Shown: positions 1 through 6,954, counted from the first letter of the stretch. The stretch is DNA of 40,017 nucleotides from a virus (IMGVR_UViG_3300022198_003988:1-40017), one strand, 5' to 3'. A program made the numbers and translations. Notes: generated by a model not told the origin, from the letters alone.

Positions 1-132
1 AACACTACCCACGGTAAAAAGTCCTCTTCGCGCTCTACAAGTAAATGCTTGCCTTTGGTTGCCAAAATACAATACTTAAACCCCATAACCTTTTCAGTTT
101 TTTGCACTCCGCCGATCATATAGGTTGCTGTG
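1..132. repeat. Terminal redundancy, left copy (assembly circle closure)
   Basis: Bases 1..132 match 39886..40017 at a constant offset of 39885, with a single mismatch (T at 6 against C at 39891). Bases 7..132 are identical. The repeat lies wholly inside the portal gene and keeps its reading frame across the join (791 + 811 = 1602 bases, 534 codons). This fits an overlap from assembling a circular or circularly permuted molecule. A T7-style packaged direct repeat would normally sit outside genes. The mismatch is synonymous (Val GTA/GTG). Confidence 0.93.
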
Positions 133-791
133 ATTTCTTCGGGGTACATCCCCTCTATCAGCTCGCACTCCTCCATGGGTTTTTCTGCGTAGGCGTCCTG
201 CATCTCTTTTGGTATTTTTGCATCCGGCCACGTGTCCATAATGTTTCGGTATTGCACTTTCATTTTTCTAAACACGGTATCCACAGTGTTGTCAGCACCG
301 GTGGCAATGTATAATTTGGCAATTGGCACAGCTTCCACCAGTAGCGGCTGCCTAATTGTTCCGGGGCGGATAAGTAAAGCTCCTGTTCCAGCTGCAACGT
401 CATACAACGCTTCGGACACTGCTTGATCAAACGCCGACGCATGAAGACACTTAAACAGTCTATCCTCCATGGTTTCTAACTCTTTAAGTATTTTGGCGTC
501 GTCTTTCTCATCCTCCCCTTTCAAAAACATACCCGCTTTTAACCGAGCCCACTTTTTCATTGGCGGCACCAACACGTTTTGGATATTCGACACAAACTTT
601 TGCGTCCCGTTTACCGCAGTTGAATCAAAAACAATTTGAGCGTTATCCTTCTTTTCGCCATGCGCAGTTTCGCTAAATAAATTCCGTTGCGGCATACAAT
701 ACTCGTACACTTCTTCATACGTCGAGTCCCACTGTTGCTTGCGCGACTCAAGTGTTTTGAACGTCGCTAAAAACTTGTCTTTGACGTTCAT
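1..791 (-). CDS. Portal (head-tail connector) protein, N-terminal part
   Basis: The reading frame starts at ATG 791 (MNVKDKFLATFKTLESRKQQ...) and runs off the window start; it continues at the other end of the window (39885 down to 39075). The joined protein has 533 residues, close to the T7 gp8 connector (536). The N-terminal part resembles the T7-type head-to-tail connector family: a helical start, then DSTAVNGTQKFVSNI and a segment ending in ALYDVAAGTGALLIRP. Such proteins form the dodecameric ring at one capsid vertex through which DNA enters and leaves and to which the tail attaches. The start overlaps the stop of the upstream 68-residue gene (ATGA), which indicates translational coupling. 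It is part of the leftward late operon. Confidence 0.9.
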   Translation of the reverse strand, partial: MNVKDKFLATFKTLESRKQQWDSTYEEVYEYCMPQRNLFSETAHGEKKDNAQIVFDSTAVNGTQKFVSNIQNVLVPPMKKWARLKAGMFLKGEDEKDDAKILKELETMEDRLFKCLHASAFDQAVSEALYDVAAGTGALLIRPGTIRQPLLVEAVPIAKLYIATGADNTVDTVFRKMKVQYRNIMDTWPDAKIPKEMQDAYAEKPMEECELIEGMYPEEITATYMIGGVQKTEKVMGFKYCILATKGKHLLVEREEDFLPWVV

Positions 792-994
792 ACAACGCCT
801 CGCTCAGACGTGGACAGAAGCGACCGTCGCCCCATTGTTCCGCGCCTTAAAGCCAACAAAGCCGTAGTATTTTCAAGCGCAATTTGCTCTCTTTGTGCTC
901 GGCTTTCTTCTTCCTGAGCTAATAATTGTTCTTGCTGCATCTTTAATTGAGCACGCTGTGCTGAATCGTCGTATTTTGGTCCGCCGCCACCCAT
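788..994 (-). CDS. Small conserved podovirus protein upstream of portal
   Basis: Encodes 68 residues. It begins MGGGGPKYDD, has a Gln/Glu-rich probable coiled coil (about 10-45) and ends with a basic GRRSLLST segment. From memory, small proteins with a Gly-rich start and a GRRSLL tail sit just before the portal gene in many T7-like phages; their function is unknown. ATG 994 has a GGAGG site 7 bases upstream. The gene starts 52 bases before the end of the upstream gene, and its stop overlaps the portal start (ATGA). The close packing argues for a real gene with a role in head or portal assembly, but that role is inferred from position only. Confidence 0.75.
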   Translation of the reverse strand: MGGGGPKYDDSAQRAQLKMQQEQLLAQEEESRAQREQIALENTTALLALRRGTMGRRSLLSTSERGVV

Positions 995-1428
995 AGTTTA
1001 CCTCCATGTTTTTCATTTGCCAAACATATTTTGCCACCGTTCAGCACCAACCACCGGTACAAACTGTACGGCGTAAACGCATAATTAGTTACTCCTAGTG
1101 CCATTTTAACTATACTAACACATCCGGGTACAATATTTCCAATATGAACCCCCAACTTACAATCTTTTTCTTCAGTTTCATATTTGACGACTACATATTT
1201 TGGCCGGTCAAAATACTGGGCCAGAACTTCCTCGGCCGTTTGATTTTCATATAGTTTAGTGTTTATATTAAACCCTGTATAATCAATAGCCACCGTGTGC
1301 GGGCTAACTGTTCGTAACGCAAACACGTGCTGAATATTACGGTTTAGAAGTTTTTTTAAGAGCCGCATAGTTGGGTGTTTTGTAGGCGCAATGCGTCGAA
1401 ACACAACATACCATTTAATTTTTTTCAT
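943..1428 (-). CDS. Conserved phage protein beside terminase, function unknown
   Basis: 161 residues from ATG 1428 (MKKIKWYVVFRR). An in-frame GTG two codons earlier (1434) is possible, and neither start has a clear ribosome site. The protein has a central QHVFALR segment and a later CVSIVKMALGV followed by FTPYSLYRWLV. Similar short proteins with a His segment, then Cys and a TPxxLYRWL ending, are common next to large terminase genes in podoviruses. The His-before-Cys order could fit a permuted papain/NlpC-like fold, but this is only a guess. It lies between the large terminase and the 68-residue gene in the late operon. Confidence 0.75.
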   Translation of the reverse strand: MKKIKWYVVFRRIAPTKHPTMRLLKKLLNRNIQHVFALRTVSPHTVAIDYTGFNINTKLYENQTAEEVLAQYFDRPKYVVVKYETEEKDCKLGVHIGNIVPGCVSIVKMALGVTNYAFTPYSLYRWLVLNGGKICLANEKHGGKLWVAADQNTTIQHSVLN

Positions 1429-1440
1429 GCCCACAGTATA

Positions 1441-2859
1441 CTAAAATATGTTAAATTTTGGAAGTACAGTCGGTTTTTGCATTTTTTCGTTTCGACCTAA
1501 CATTGTTTTATGCTCGCCCCCGCCCAACAACGCATACTGCAACGCATCGTGTGGGTGGCTAAACCTATTCTTCTCCGGCTCTAATTTATACTTGGCTTCG
1601 CCCCCAACGTTCAATCGCTTATAATGATACCCGCCATTAAACCCTCGGCGCACCATAGGAGCTTTCTGCCGGCTTACTACAATTCCCGGGAGGCCATTGC
1701 TCGACCGCAACAACGGCGACAATACCGCTTCTCGGCGAACCTCAAACTTATTGGACGGAGCCGGGCGAATAAATAAGTTTTCTTTCTTAAACAAATCAAA
1801 CGCTGTAATCCCTTGCTGATCCCTAAAGCCACCTGACGGATCGCCCCATAACTCAATATTCGCTTGGCTATACTCTTTTGTTAAATACTTATTAAAATTT
1901 CTAGCAAAGTCTTGCAGCGGCCACGTCTCGCCATCGGGCGTTAAAAATTCATCAATCACCCGCCATCGCCCAAAGGGGTCCCTCTGAGCCATGACGGCCG
2001 ACGGGGTGAGTCCAAAGTCCACGCCCACAATTAGCGGCAATACCGAGTCATATTTCACATCCGCCCTTGAATGTGTGGCGTCCACATAATTTTCCCCATA
2101 CACCGGCTTGCCTTCCTGTATAAACCCATACTTTCCATGCACATACACGTCGATCCATTCTTGAGGCTTCCCCGCCATCATGTTGTTATAATAACCGGGC
2201 GGCAAATTCTCCACATTCTCTGCGTCTTCACTAAGCCCAGACGGTTGATCAAAAAACACCCACCCCTCCGGCTGTTGAATCTCAGCCATGTTGTACCACC
2301 AGCTAGAATCATCGGGCGGGTTAGTGTCCGCTATAACGCCAAACCGTGTCGGCCATTGCCCCTCAAACCCTTCGGGCTTCTCCCTGTGCGACGGATACCG
2401 ACCTACCCGCCCCGTAGCCGCGTCTAAAATCTCCTTCAAAATATAGCGCGCCTCGTTAAACCAGATCATTGTAGCCTCTAACGACAATAATTTCTTAACG
2501 TCTTCCGGGCGGTCTAATGCTAAAAAAATAACTTCTGACTCCACATCGTCAATCTTAATATGATGCGAGATCGGCGGCTTTCGGTTTACCTTGCCAAACA
2601 CTTCTTCCGGGAACCAGTCCAGCCAAGTCTTTAACGTCGTCGTTTCAAGCTCCGGTGCCGTATTCCTAACTACGATATGCCGCGTCCGACGAATCCCGTC
2701 TTTTGATTTTGCTTGGGTCTTCATAACCACAAACAACTCAAAACACATACCCACCGATTTGCCAGATCCAATCGGCCCTTTCACTCCTCGGAAAAACGCA
2801 TCCGAGTTATGAAACTTCGAAAGCGTTGGCGAAGCCTTATAATTTAATTCAAACTTCAT
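1441..2859 (-). CDS. Terminase large subunit
   Basis: 472 residues, a usual size. This is the packaging motor ATPase and genome-cutting nuclease, acting at the portal. Walker A is GPIGSGKS (28-35). A Walker B-like strand is TMIWFNEA (130-137) with catalytic Glu136. The RNase H-fold nuclease starts at IVGVDFGLTPSA (Asp281), followed by LWGDPSGG (Asp340) and a late SHPHDALQYALLGG with a further Asp. It directly abuts the stop of the preceding 134-residue gene, with only a weak ribosome site, so translation is probably coupled. The T7-like virion genes make it the partner of the small subunit encoded at 3833..4375. Confidence 0.95.
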   Translation of the reverse strand: MKFELNYKASPTLSKFHNSDAFFRGVKGPIGSGKSVGMCFELFVVMKTQAKSKDGIRRTRHIVVRNTAPELETTTLKTWLDWFPEEVFGKVNRKPPISHHIKIDDVESEVIFLALDRPEDVKKLLSLEATMIWFNEARYILKEILDAATGRVGRYPSHREKPEGFEGQWPTRFGVIADTNPPDDSSWWYNMAEIQQPEGWVFFDQPSGLSEDAENVENLPPGYYNNMMAGKPQEWIDVYVHGKYGFIQEGKPVYGENYVDATHSRADVKYDSVLPLIVGVDFGLTPSAVMAQRDPFGRWRVIDEFLTPDGETWPLQDFARNFNKYLTKEYSQANIELWGDPSGGFRDQQGITAFDLFKKENLFIRPAPSNKFEVRREAVLSPLLRSSNGLPGIVVSRQKAPMVRRGFNGGYHYKRLNVGGEAKYKLEPEKNRFSHPHDALQYALLGGGEHKTMLGRNEKMQKPTVLPKFNIF

Positions 2860-3264
2860 TTACTTTTTCGGCGCCCAATCTGCAAGCGTTTTGAAGTCGG
2901 CAAAGGGATCAGTGTTAGATCGACGATCAAGTTCCTTTTTTCTATCGCCAGTCTGATTTAAAAGTTCTGCTGAAATCTCATTTTCCAAATCGTAATAAGA
3001 ATTATAGTACGGAACAGGGAAGGCCGGTAGCCAACCCTCACCTACAGAACCATCCGGCATCCGATCCACAAATACTAACATGAGTTTTGGGTCTGTTATG
3101 CAAGACCTGCCCCTGTAAATTATAAAATACTTATCCGTTAACCCACATATCGGAAAGTTAGTTGAGTTCCAACACTTAAACTTATCTCTTAATTGCGGGC
3201 CGTACTTTTCAGCCCGCGCACGAAATTCCAACTTCTTTTGCGTATCTTCTTTTAAGTCAATCAC
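2860..3264 (-). CDS. Hypothetical protein with TDKYF...PDG module
   Basis: 134 residues from a GTG start at 3264. The GTG overlaps the previous stop (GTGA), and GGAG lies about 8 bases upstream; a nearby ATG is out of frame and stops at once. I do not recognise a named family. The middle part (TDKYFIIYR, then DRMPDGSVGEG, then LENEISAELL) matches the pattern of the early-arm gene at 21917..22267 (TDKYFVIEW, GRQPDGTLGD, IRDEINTL), so the two look like paralogues. The C-terminus is charged. It sits between the terminase subunits in the late operon, which suggests but does not prove a packaging role. Confidence 0.75.
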   Translation of the reverse strand: MIDLKEDTQKKLEFRARAEKYGPQLRDKFKCWNSTNFPICGLTDKYFIIYRGRSCITDPKLMLVFVDRMPDGSVGEGWLPAFPVPYYNSYYDLENEISAELLNQTGDRKKELDRRSNTDPFADFKTLADWAPKK

Positions 3265-3614
3265 GTTTCATTCTCCAAATCGGAGATCTCATTCGGGTAT
3301 GGCCACTCCTCCCATTTTTCTTTTATCTTTTCTGGCGGAAAATCTTTAGGGCTCCGTATGGCCCCCCAACTTACATAAAACTCTTTAAATTGAAGCTCCT
3401 GGGCTATGTCGCCTTTGGCCGTTCTGGGGTAAATGCGATACTGTTGGAAATCCCCCGGCGCCCTCAAAACTAAAAAGTCATCACTAGCCGATACCGTGAA
3501 CTTCCACAAACGTTTCGGAACTCGATTTGCCGCCAACCACTGCTCCCATTCAATCTGTTCAATTATGGTTTCGTCCTTCCGCAACCACTGAAATAATTTA
3601 ATCTTTATCCGCAT
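3261..3614 (-). CDS. Hypothetical protein, late operon
   Basis: 117 residues when started at ATG 3614, which has an AAGGAAG site 5 bases upstream. The frame is open further upstream but would then overlap the zinc-ribbon gene deeply. It begins MRIKIKLFQWLRKDET and has a basic, Trp-rich middle (EQWLAANRVPKRLWKF). A segment SASDDFLVLRAPG might be a distant relative of the TDKYF module in its downstream neighbour, but the similarity is weak. It ends with an acidic tail that overlaps the next GTG start. No function can be assigned. Confidence 0.7.
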   Translation of the reverse strand: MRIKIKLFQWLRKDETIIEQIEWEQWLAANRVPKRLWKFTVSASDDFLVLRAPGDFQQYRIYPRTAKGDIAQELQFKEFYVSWGAIRSPKDFPPEKIKEKWEEWPYPNEISDLENET

Positions 3615-3840
3615 TGTCTTCCTTTTTAGCCCGTGTGCGCTTTGGCTGTAACACCTTAGCTTGATACGCTTCCTTATCATGCGGGTTTAAATTCCCCCAT
3701 GCCAAAATAGACGACACAGGCCGAGGCTCACCACAAACATCACACTCCCTCAAAACTAAATGCGGATTAACAAACCCCTTATCCAACACGCCGCCATTCG
3801 CCGTCGCACAACTAATACAAATAACCTGAATCTTAGACAT
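3598..3840 (-). CDS. Small zinc-ribbon protein
   Basis: 80 residues. Two Cys pairs, CISC (8-11) and CDVC (33-36), make a likely four-Cys zinc ribbon in the N-terminal half. The C-terminal half is highly charged (KRTRAKKEDNADKD). Zinc ribbons of this kind bind nucleic acid or proteins; here the target is unknown. It overlaps the small terminase gene by 8 bases upstream and the next gene by 17 bases downstream, so it is part of the packaging gene cluster. It could assist DNA recognition by the terminase, which is an inference from position. Confidence 0.75.
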   Translation of the reverse strand: MSKIQVICISCATANGGVLDKGFVNPHLVLRECDVCGEPRPVSSILAWGNLNPHDKEAYQAKVLQPKRTRAKKEDNADKD

Positions 3841-4375
3841 CTATAACTTCTCCTTTTTCTTGCTTAACCGATCCTAAATCAATGTTTATGTTTATCTGAG
3901 TCTTACTGCCAGTATCCTCCACACCACCATGACCCGTAAACTTCATCTTATTACTCACCATACTCGCCAACGCCCCCGATACCCGAGAATCCCCCTCCTC
4001 AAACCGCTGCATCAACGACTGCAACACATCCTCAAACTGCCCCGCCGCAATTTTTGCGTCCAACATCACCGCCTTCACATACGTCTTGTGAACACTCACC
4101 ACAACTTCCTCAATATGCGGCTTCTTCATCCACGTCGCCGCCACTCGCTTATCAATCCCAGCCGCTTTCGCAGCCTTGTCCGGATCCAACGTCTTCTTGT
4201 ACTCCTCTAAAAAAGCAATTTGTGCCATCGTATACGCATAATGCTCCGGTATTTGTACCGGGTTGTTCCTATCCGCTACCAACTCCACCGGCGGATTATC
4301 CCTATCCACCTCTTTAAACTTCTTTTTTACACGAGCCATAACGTCCTTATCTATTTTCTTATTAATCTCTTTCAT
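3833..4375 (-). CDS. Terminase small subunit
   Basis: Up to 180 residues. The segment FLEEYKKTLDPDKAAKAAGI followed by DKRVAATWMKKPHIEE (about 55-90) is a helix-turn-helix typical of small terminases that bind the packaging site. A helical oligomerisation region and a Gly-rich tail (TGHGGVEDTGSKT) follow. The first ATG (4375) has no clear ribosome site; the in-frame ATG at 4339 (MARVKKKF, 168 residues) has AAGGA 5 bases upstream and may be the real start. It is the first gene of the leftward late operon, downstream of the promoter-like site at 4528..4556. Confidence 0.85.
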   Translation of the reverse strand: MKEINKKIDKDVMARVKKKFKEVDRDNPPVELVADRNNPVQIPEHYAYTMAQIAFLEEYKKTLDPDKAAKAAGIDKRVAATWMKKPHIEEVVVSVHKTYVKAVMLDAKIAAGQFEDVLQSLMQRFEEGDSRVSGALASMVSNKMKFTGHGGVEDTGSKTQININIDLGSVKQEKGEVIDV

Positions 4376-4926
4376 ACATTTGTTATGGCAGCAGCGTATT
4401 GTCGGTTGATTGTTTTAGTTTGTGAGAGAGAGAAAGAGAGTGAAATGATTTTAATCTCCACCACTACCATAACTCCCACCACTGTACCATACCCCCTAAA
4501 CTCTGTCAAGCACCTACCCACGTTAAGATAATACTAAAGCTTTTTGAGTACGTTAAACTATTCCTGATGCTTTTTAAACTTTACCCTTTTTGTAAAGCTC
4601 AAAAAATACAGAGGCTCTTTAGATAACGCATAGGGAAAAACGCGCTCGGCGGGTGCCCCCACCGAATTATGACCCCCCGGGGGGCTATCGTTTTCGTTGT
4701 AAACTCAAGCAATTATTGACGTATGTCGCATAATCTACATTATGTATAGTTTTACAAAAAGCCTGTAATCACAAGCAATTTGTACCGTGTCCAGTGTTTC
4801 AACAGCGGCCTATGAATAGCAGCGTCCGAGGCGCAGAGGGTAGACGTCTTCTTACCGCTTTAAACCGCTTAAATAGTCAACAGAGCGATAATTTTGTACC
4901 ATTTTGAGCATTTAGATACTTGGTGT
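4376..4926. other. Non-coding left part of the divergent control region, with GC-rich hairpins
   Basis: No convincing gene. Two GC-rich hairpins stand out in AT-rich surroundings. The first, at 4647..4664, reads on the minus strand as CGGTGGG, loop GGCA, CCCGCCG, with one T-G wobble; five T residues follow six bases later in the leftward direction. The second, at 4673..4684, is the perfect palindrome CCCCCCGGGGGG. A rightward TTGACG (4716..4721) has only poor -10 partners (ATTATG at 17 bases, TATGTA at 19). A GA-rich tract lies at 4424..4441. The hairpins could block read-through between the arms or mark a protein-binding or packaging site. Confidence 0.45.
4528..4556 (-). promoter_or_regulatory. 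Candidate sigma70 promoter for the late (terminase) operon
   Basis: Read leftward: TTAACG (4556..4551), a 17-base spacer, then TATTAT (4533..4528). This matches 4 of 6 and 5 of 6 consensus bases. Transcription would start near 4521 and give a leader of about 145 bases before the small terminase gene. It is the best leftward match I found in the divergent gap, and the only late-operon promoter candidate there. Confidence 0.5.
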
Positions 4927-4954
4927 TTGTGGATAGTAGCAAATAGTATATAAT
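4927..4954 (+). promoter_or_regulatory. Candidate rightward promoter
   Basis: TTGTGG (4927..4932), a 16-base spacer, then a perfect TATAAT (4949..4954). The predicted start is near 4961, just after the ATG at 4953 of the following small gene, so either that gene starts at the GTG at 4962 on a leaderless message, or it is read from a promoter further upstream. Confidence 0.4.
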
Positions 4955-5237
4955 GTTGCTTGTGAGCGTTAATAGATACCTAGTACGTATTAGTTTTAAA
5001 CGGGAAGTCAAGGCGCAAGTGTGGGTTAAGGCCAGAAGTACAAACCAAGCACTAGTAAATGCCTTGAATTCCATTAAGCATGACGTTAGCCATATCACTA
5101 GCTGTTGCGTCATCGGCCAACCAATTCCAGTGTGTAAGAGACGGCGAAAACAACAACAAGCCGAACAGCTACCAGAGCGGGCAGAGCGTTACAAAGCCAA
5201 AGAGCGTCCGAAGCCGCCAAGCGTATTCGACATTTAA
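4953..5237 (+). CDS. Small basic hypothetical protein next to the putative origin
   Basis: 94 residues from ATG 4953 (or GTG 4962). The first half, YLVRISFKREVKAQVWVKA then a helix TNQALVNALNSI, has the alternating strand-helix pattern of a genuine small domain. The second half is strongly basic and Gln-rich (CKRRRKQQQAEQLPERAERY) and ends KPPSVFDI. It is isolated between the divergent promoters and the box array. A basic tail next to an origin would suit a DNA-binding initiator or regulator, but I recognise no family. The ribosome site is poor, so its expression is uncertain. Confidence 0.5.
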   Translation: MLLVSVNRYLVRISFKREVKAQVWVKARSTNQALVNALNSIKHDVSHITSCCVIGQPIPVCKRRRKQQQAEQLPERAERYKAKERPKPPSVFDI

Positions 5238-5262
5238 TCAATAAAACCCCTTGCACAAAAAA

Positions 5263-5308
5263 TAGTAAAATATATATTTGTTATTATATATAAATATATA
5301 TTTTACTA
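5263..5308. repeat. 17-bp perfect AT-rich inverted repeat
   Basis: The left arm is 5263..5279 (TAGTAAAATATATATTT) and the right arm is 5292..5308, its exact reverse complement, with a 12-base AT-only loop apart from one G. As DNA it could extrude as a cruciform or melt easily. As RNA it could end transcription of the small gene that stops 25 bases upstream. It opens a very AT- and T-rich stretch that continues to about 5400, just before the TGTAATAC boxes. Confidence 0.8.
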
Positions 5309-5409
5309 CCCATATACGTTACTGTAGTTTTTTGGAATTTTATTTTTATTTTTATTTTAGTGTATTTTACAACGATTATTGAAAAAAAACAAAAATTTGT
5401 AAAAAACAG

Positions 5410-5623
5410 TGTATTACAAGTTTACGCCTACTGCAATATATACAAAATAAAATGATGTATTTTAGCCTATTTTTGTAATACAACCTTAAGCGTAAATTTG
5501 TAATACCGTATTACAGGATTACACGTAGTTTTGTAATACGTATATCAGCCGCTAGGCGTGGTTTTGTAATACGCAAAACAGGCTAAAATACAGCATTTTG
5601 TTTTTTGCGATTTTTGTATTACA
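5410..5623. repeat. TGTAATAC box array (candidate origin iterons or operators)
   Basis: Seven copies of TGTAATAC or its complement occur at 5410, 5474, 5499, 5508, 5532, 5565 and 5615 (start of each copy). Those at 5499 and 5508 form a perfect palindrome, TGTAATAC-C-GTATTACA. Three copies share a longer 18-base unit (rough form nnCGTrrwTTTGTAATAC) starting at 5489, 5522 and 5555, exactly 33 bp apart. A fourth unit lies inverted at 5411..5428. Two 17-base arms, 5457..5473 and 5575..5591, are inverted copies (16 of 17) that flank the core. Regular spacing near three helical turns is typical of replication iterons or cooperative operators. The array ends about 40 bp upstream of an early promoter. 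Confidence 0.75.
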
Positions 5624-5660
5624 GGCTCAGGCGTAATATCATACATCAAGAAATTTCGAT

Positions 5661-5689
5661 TTGACGACACTGGTCACGGTTGATACTAT
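5661..5689 (+). promoter_or_regulatory. Early promoter with extended -10
   Basis: TTGACG (5661..5666), a 17-base spacer ending in TGA, then TACTAT (5684..5689). The -35 matches 5 of 6 consensus bases and the TGn gives an extended -10. Transcription would start near 5696, leaving a leader of about 45 bases before the first early gene at 5740. The nearest TGTAATAC box ends 37 bp upstream, so a protein on the array could control it. Confidence 0.6.
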
Positions 5690-5739
5690 TGGTTTTGTCG
5701 ATAGTTTTAGTGGTTTTATTAGTTTAAAAGGAGTGAAAA

Positions 5740-5904
5740 ATGATTAACATAAACAGTACAAAACCAGAAGTGATGGAAGCAGTGAAGCGCAACGGCCTTT
5801 GGTTGCAGTATGCTAGTGATGATTTGAAGTCAGACCGTGAAGTGGTGTCGGTAGCAGTGAAAGAAAATCCATATGCTATTTTCCACGCTAGATTGGAGGC
5901 ATAG
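5740..5904 (+). CDS. Mini DUF4116-type repeat protein
   Basis: 54 residues, with AAAGGAG 7 bases before ATG 5740. It begins MININSTKPEVMEAVKRNG, the same start style as the DUF4116-type genes at 6955, 15158 and 15601 (MINxxSTK). It has one good repeat unit (VMEAVKRNGLWLQYASDDLK) and one decayed unit starting SDREVVSVAVKENP. It is the first gene after the early promoter. It may be a remnant of a longer array or a stand-alone two-unit module. The molecular function of DUF4116 is unknown. Confidence 0.75.
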   Translation: MININSTKPEVMEAVKRNGLWLQYASDDLKSDREVVSVAVKENPYAIFHARLEA

Positions 5905-5907
5905 AAA

Positions 5908-6105
5908 ATGAATACGTTTAAAACTTGGTTGGATTGTGCGCGACTGGCGCGGTTGTGTATTAAAGGCCCTGGACGGGAAATATACATTGATACATATTGT
6001 AAAGAAGTCCGATCAAGTAAGTATGGCCGGCCGGCTTTTACTTACGCTCACGACAAACTAGGTATAGATGACTATTGCCGCGAACGGTTTGAGGAAACTA
6101 AATAA
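5908..6105 (+). CDS. Small hypothetical early protein
   Basis: 65 residues starting at ATG 5908, with GGAGG about 9 bases upstream inside the end of the preceding gene. It is a mixed, charged, probably soluble protein (MNTFKTWLDCARLARLCIKG; later DKLGIDDYCRERFEETK) with four Cys that form no clear motif. The stop overlaps the start of the next small gene (TAATG). I recognise no family. Its position at the head of the early arm fits a host-takeover role, which is inference only. Confidence 0.65.
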   Translation: MNTFKTWLDCARLARLCIKGPGREIYIDTYCKEVRSSKYGRPAFTYAHDKLGIDDYCRERFEETK

Positions 6106-6236
6106 TGATAAGAATATCTAAAATTCATGGCCGTGTATGGCTTAAAGTGTTTGATGACACTGGCTTAGTGTATAGTGATGGCGATTTTGACACCATCAGT
6201 GACGCCATGGTTGCCGCGGCTTATTATTTAAAGTAA
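6105..6236 (+). CDS. Very small hypothetical early protein
   Basis: 43 residues, reading MIRISKIHGRVWLKVFDDTG and ending MVAAAYYLK. ATG 6105 overlaps the preceding TAA by one base, and GAGGA lies about 9 bases upstream. The pattern of short strands followed by a helix looks like a real small domain. No family is recognised. Confidence 0.6.
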   Translation: MIRISKIHGRVWLKVFDDTGLVYSDGDFDTISDAMVAAAYYLK

Positions 6237-6262
6237 TTAATTAAAATAGGAGAAAAAACAAA

Positions 6263-6937
6263 ATGAATATACAAACACATGCTTACAACTTAAAATGCGA
6301 TTCAAGCGTAAGATTCACAAAGAAAGACGCGCCAGAAACCCTGGAGCAATTGTATAACGCTACTGATGACGTTGACTTGCGAGAAAAACTGGCCTTGCTA
6401 TATTCAACAATGACAACAAAGCCAGCCGTGAAAAATAATCCGTTGGCATGGGTAGCAACGGCAACGGATCCAAAGTGTTATAGGAACCAGTTTGACAAAA
6501 TGCTTGTTGCTAACGGCTATGCGATTGGTTGCGACGGGTACCGTGTCCACGGCTACAAATTGCCGGCCAGCCAAGCGGCTGATCTTGAGGGCCAGTATAT
6601 CGACGCTAATGGCAACATTTTAGCTATTGACACGCGGACCAATTTACCGGTTGATCACATGTTAAAAATGCTTATTGAAGATGAGTACCCGCTAACTGAT
6701 ACCTTTGACATAGCAAAATGCGTTGTTGAAGCTGATGAGTACAGTTCTGATAAGTTTTTTGATCTAGACTTGTTTGGCCAGAAATGCCGTTTCATCAAAA
6801 AGTTTATTGAACAAGCCTTTAATGGCCGGCAAGCTGTCAAGGTGTGCACGTCAGCTGAATTCAAGGGCCAGCAAGCAGTAAGGTTTATGTTAAGCGATAC
6901 CGAGACAGCCGTTGTTATGCCGGTACGCATTCGGTAA
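6263..6937 (+). CDS. Possible sliding-clamp-like protein
   Basis: 224 residues, with AGGAG before ATG 6263. Two segments recall bacterial DNA polymerase clamp subunits (DnaN): GYAIGCDGYRVHGYKLP (compare the ATDGHRL turn) and the extreme C-terminus ETAVVMPVRIR (compare YVVMPMRL, which ends E. coli DnaN). The length would fit two clamp domains rather than the three of DnaN, as in the T4 clamp gp45 (228 residues, a trimer). If so, it would tether the family A polymerase encoded at 19730. The rest of the protein is too divergent to be sure; it may simply be a hypothetical early protein. Confidence 0.45.
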   Translation: MNIQTHAYNLKCDSSVRFTKKDAPETLEQLYNATDDVDLREKLALLYSTMTTKPAVKNNPLAWVATATDPKCYRNQFDKMLVANGYAIGCDGYRVHGYKLPASQAADLEGQYIDANGNILAIDTRTNLPVDHMLKMLIEDEYPLTDTFDIAKCVVEADEYSSDKFFDLDLFGQKCRFIKKFIEQAFNGRQAVKVCTSAEFKGQQAVRFMLSDTETAVVMPVRIR

Positions 6938-6954
6938 ATAGGGAGTCAACAAAA

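Noticed and set aside
1-132. T7-style packaged direct terminal repeat
   Set aside because: The repeat lies inside the portal gene and keeps its frame on circularisation. A genuine terminal repeat normally lies between genes; assembly overlap explains it better. Read depth would decide.
4376-4952. tRNA or other known RNA gene in the control region
   Set aside because: No cloverleaf, T-loop or anticodon arm could be built from the GC-rich hairpins.
4877-5113. Leftward 78-residue reading frame with hydrophobic stretches
   Set aside because: It is antisense to the more protein-like 94-residue gene, has no ribosome site, and its composition looks like a complement shadow.
5410-5623. CRISPR array
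   Set aside because: The boxes are 8-18 bases with unequal spacers and mixed orientation, unlike CRISPR repeats of about 28-37 bases.
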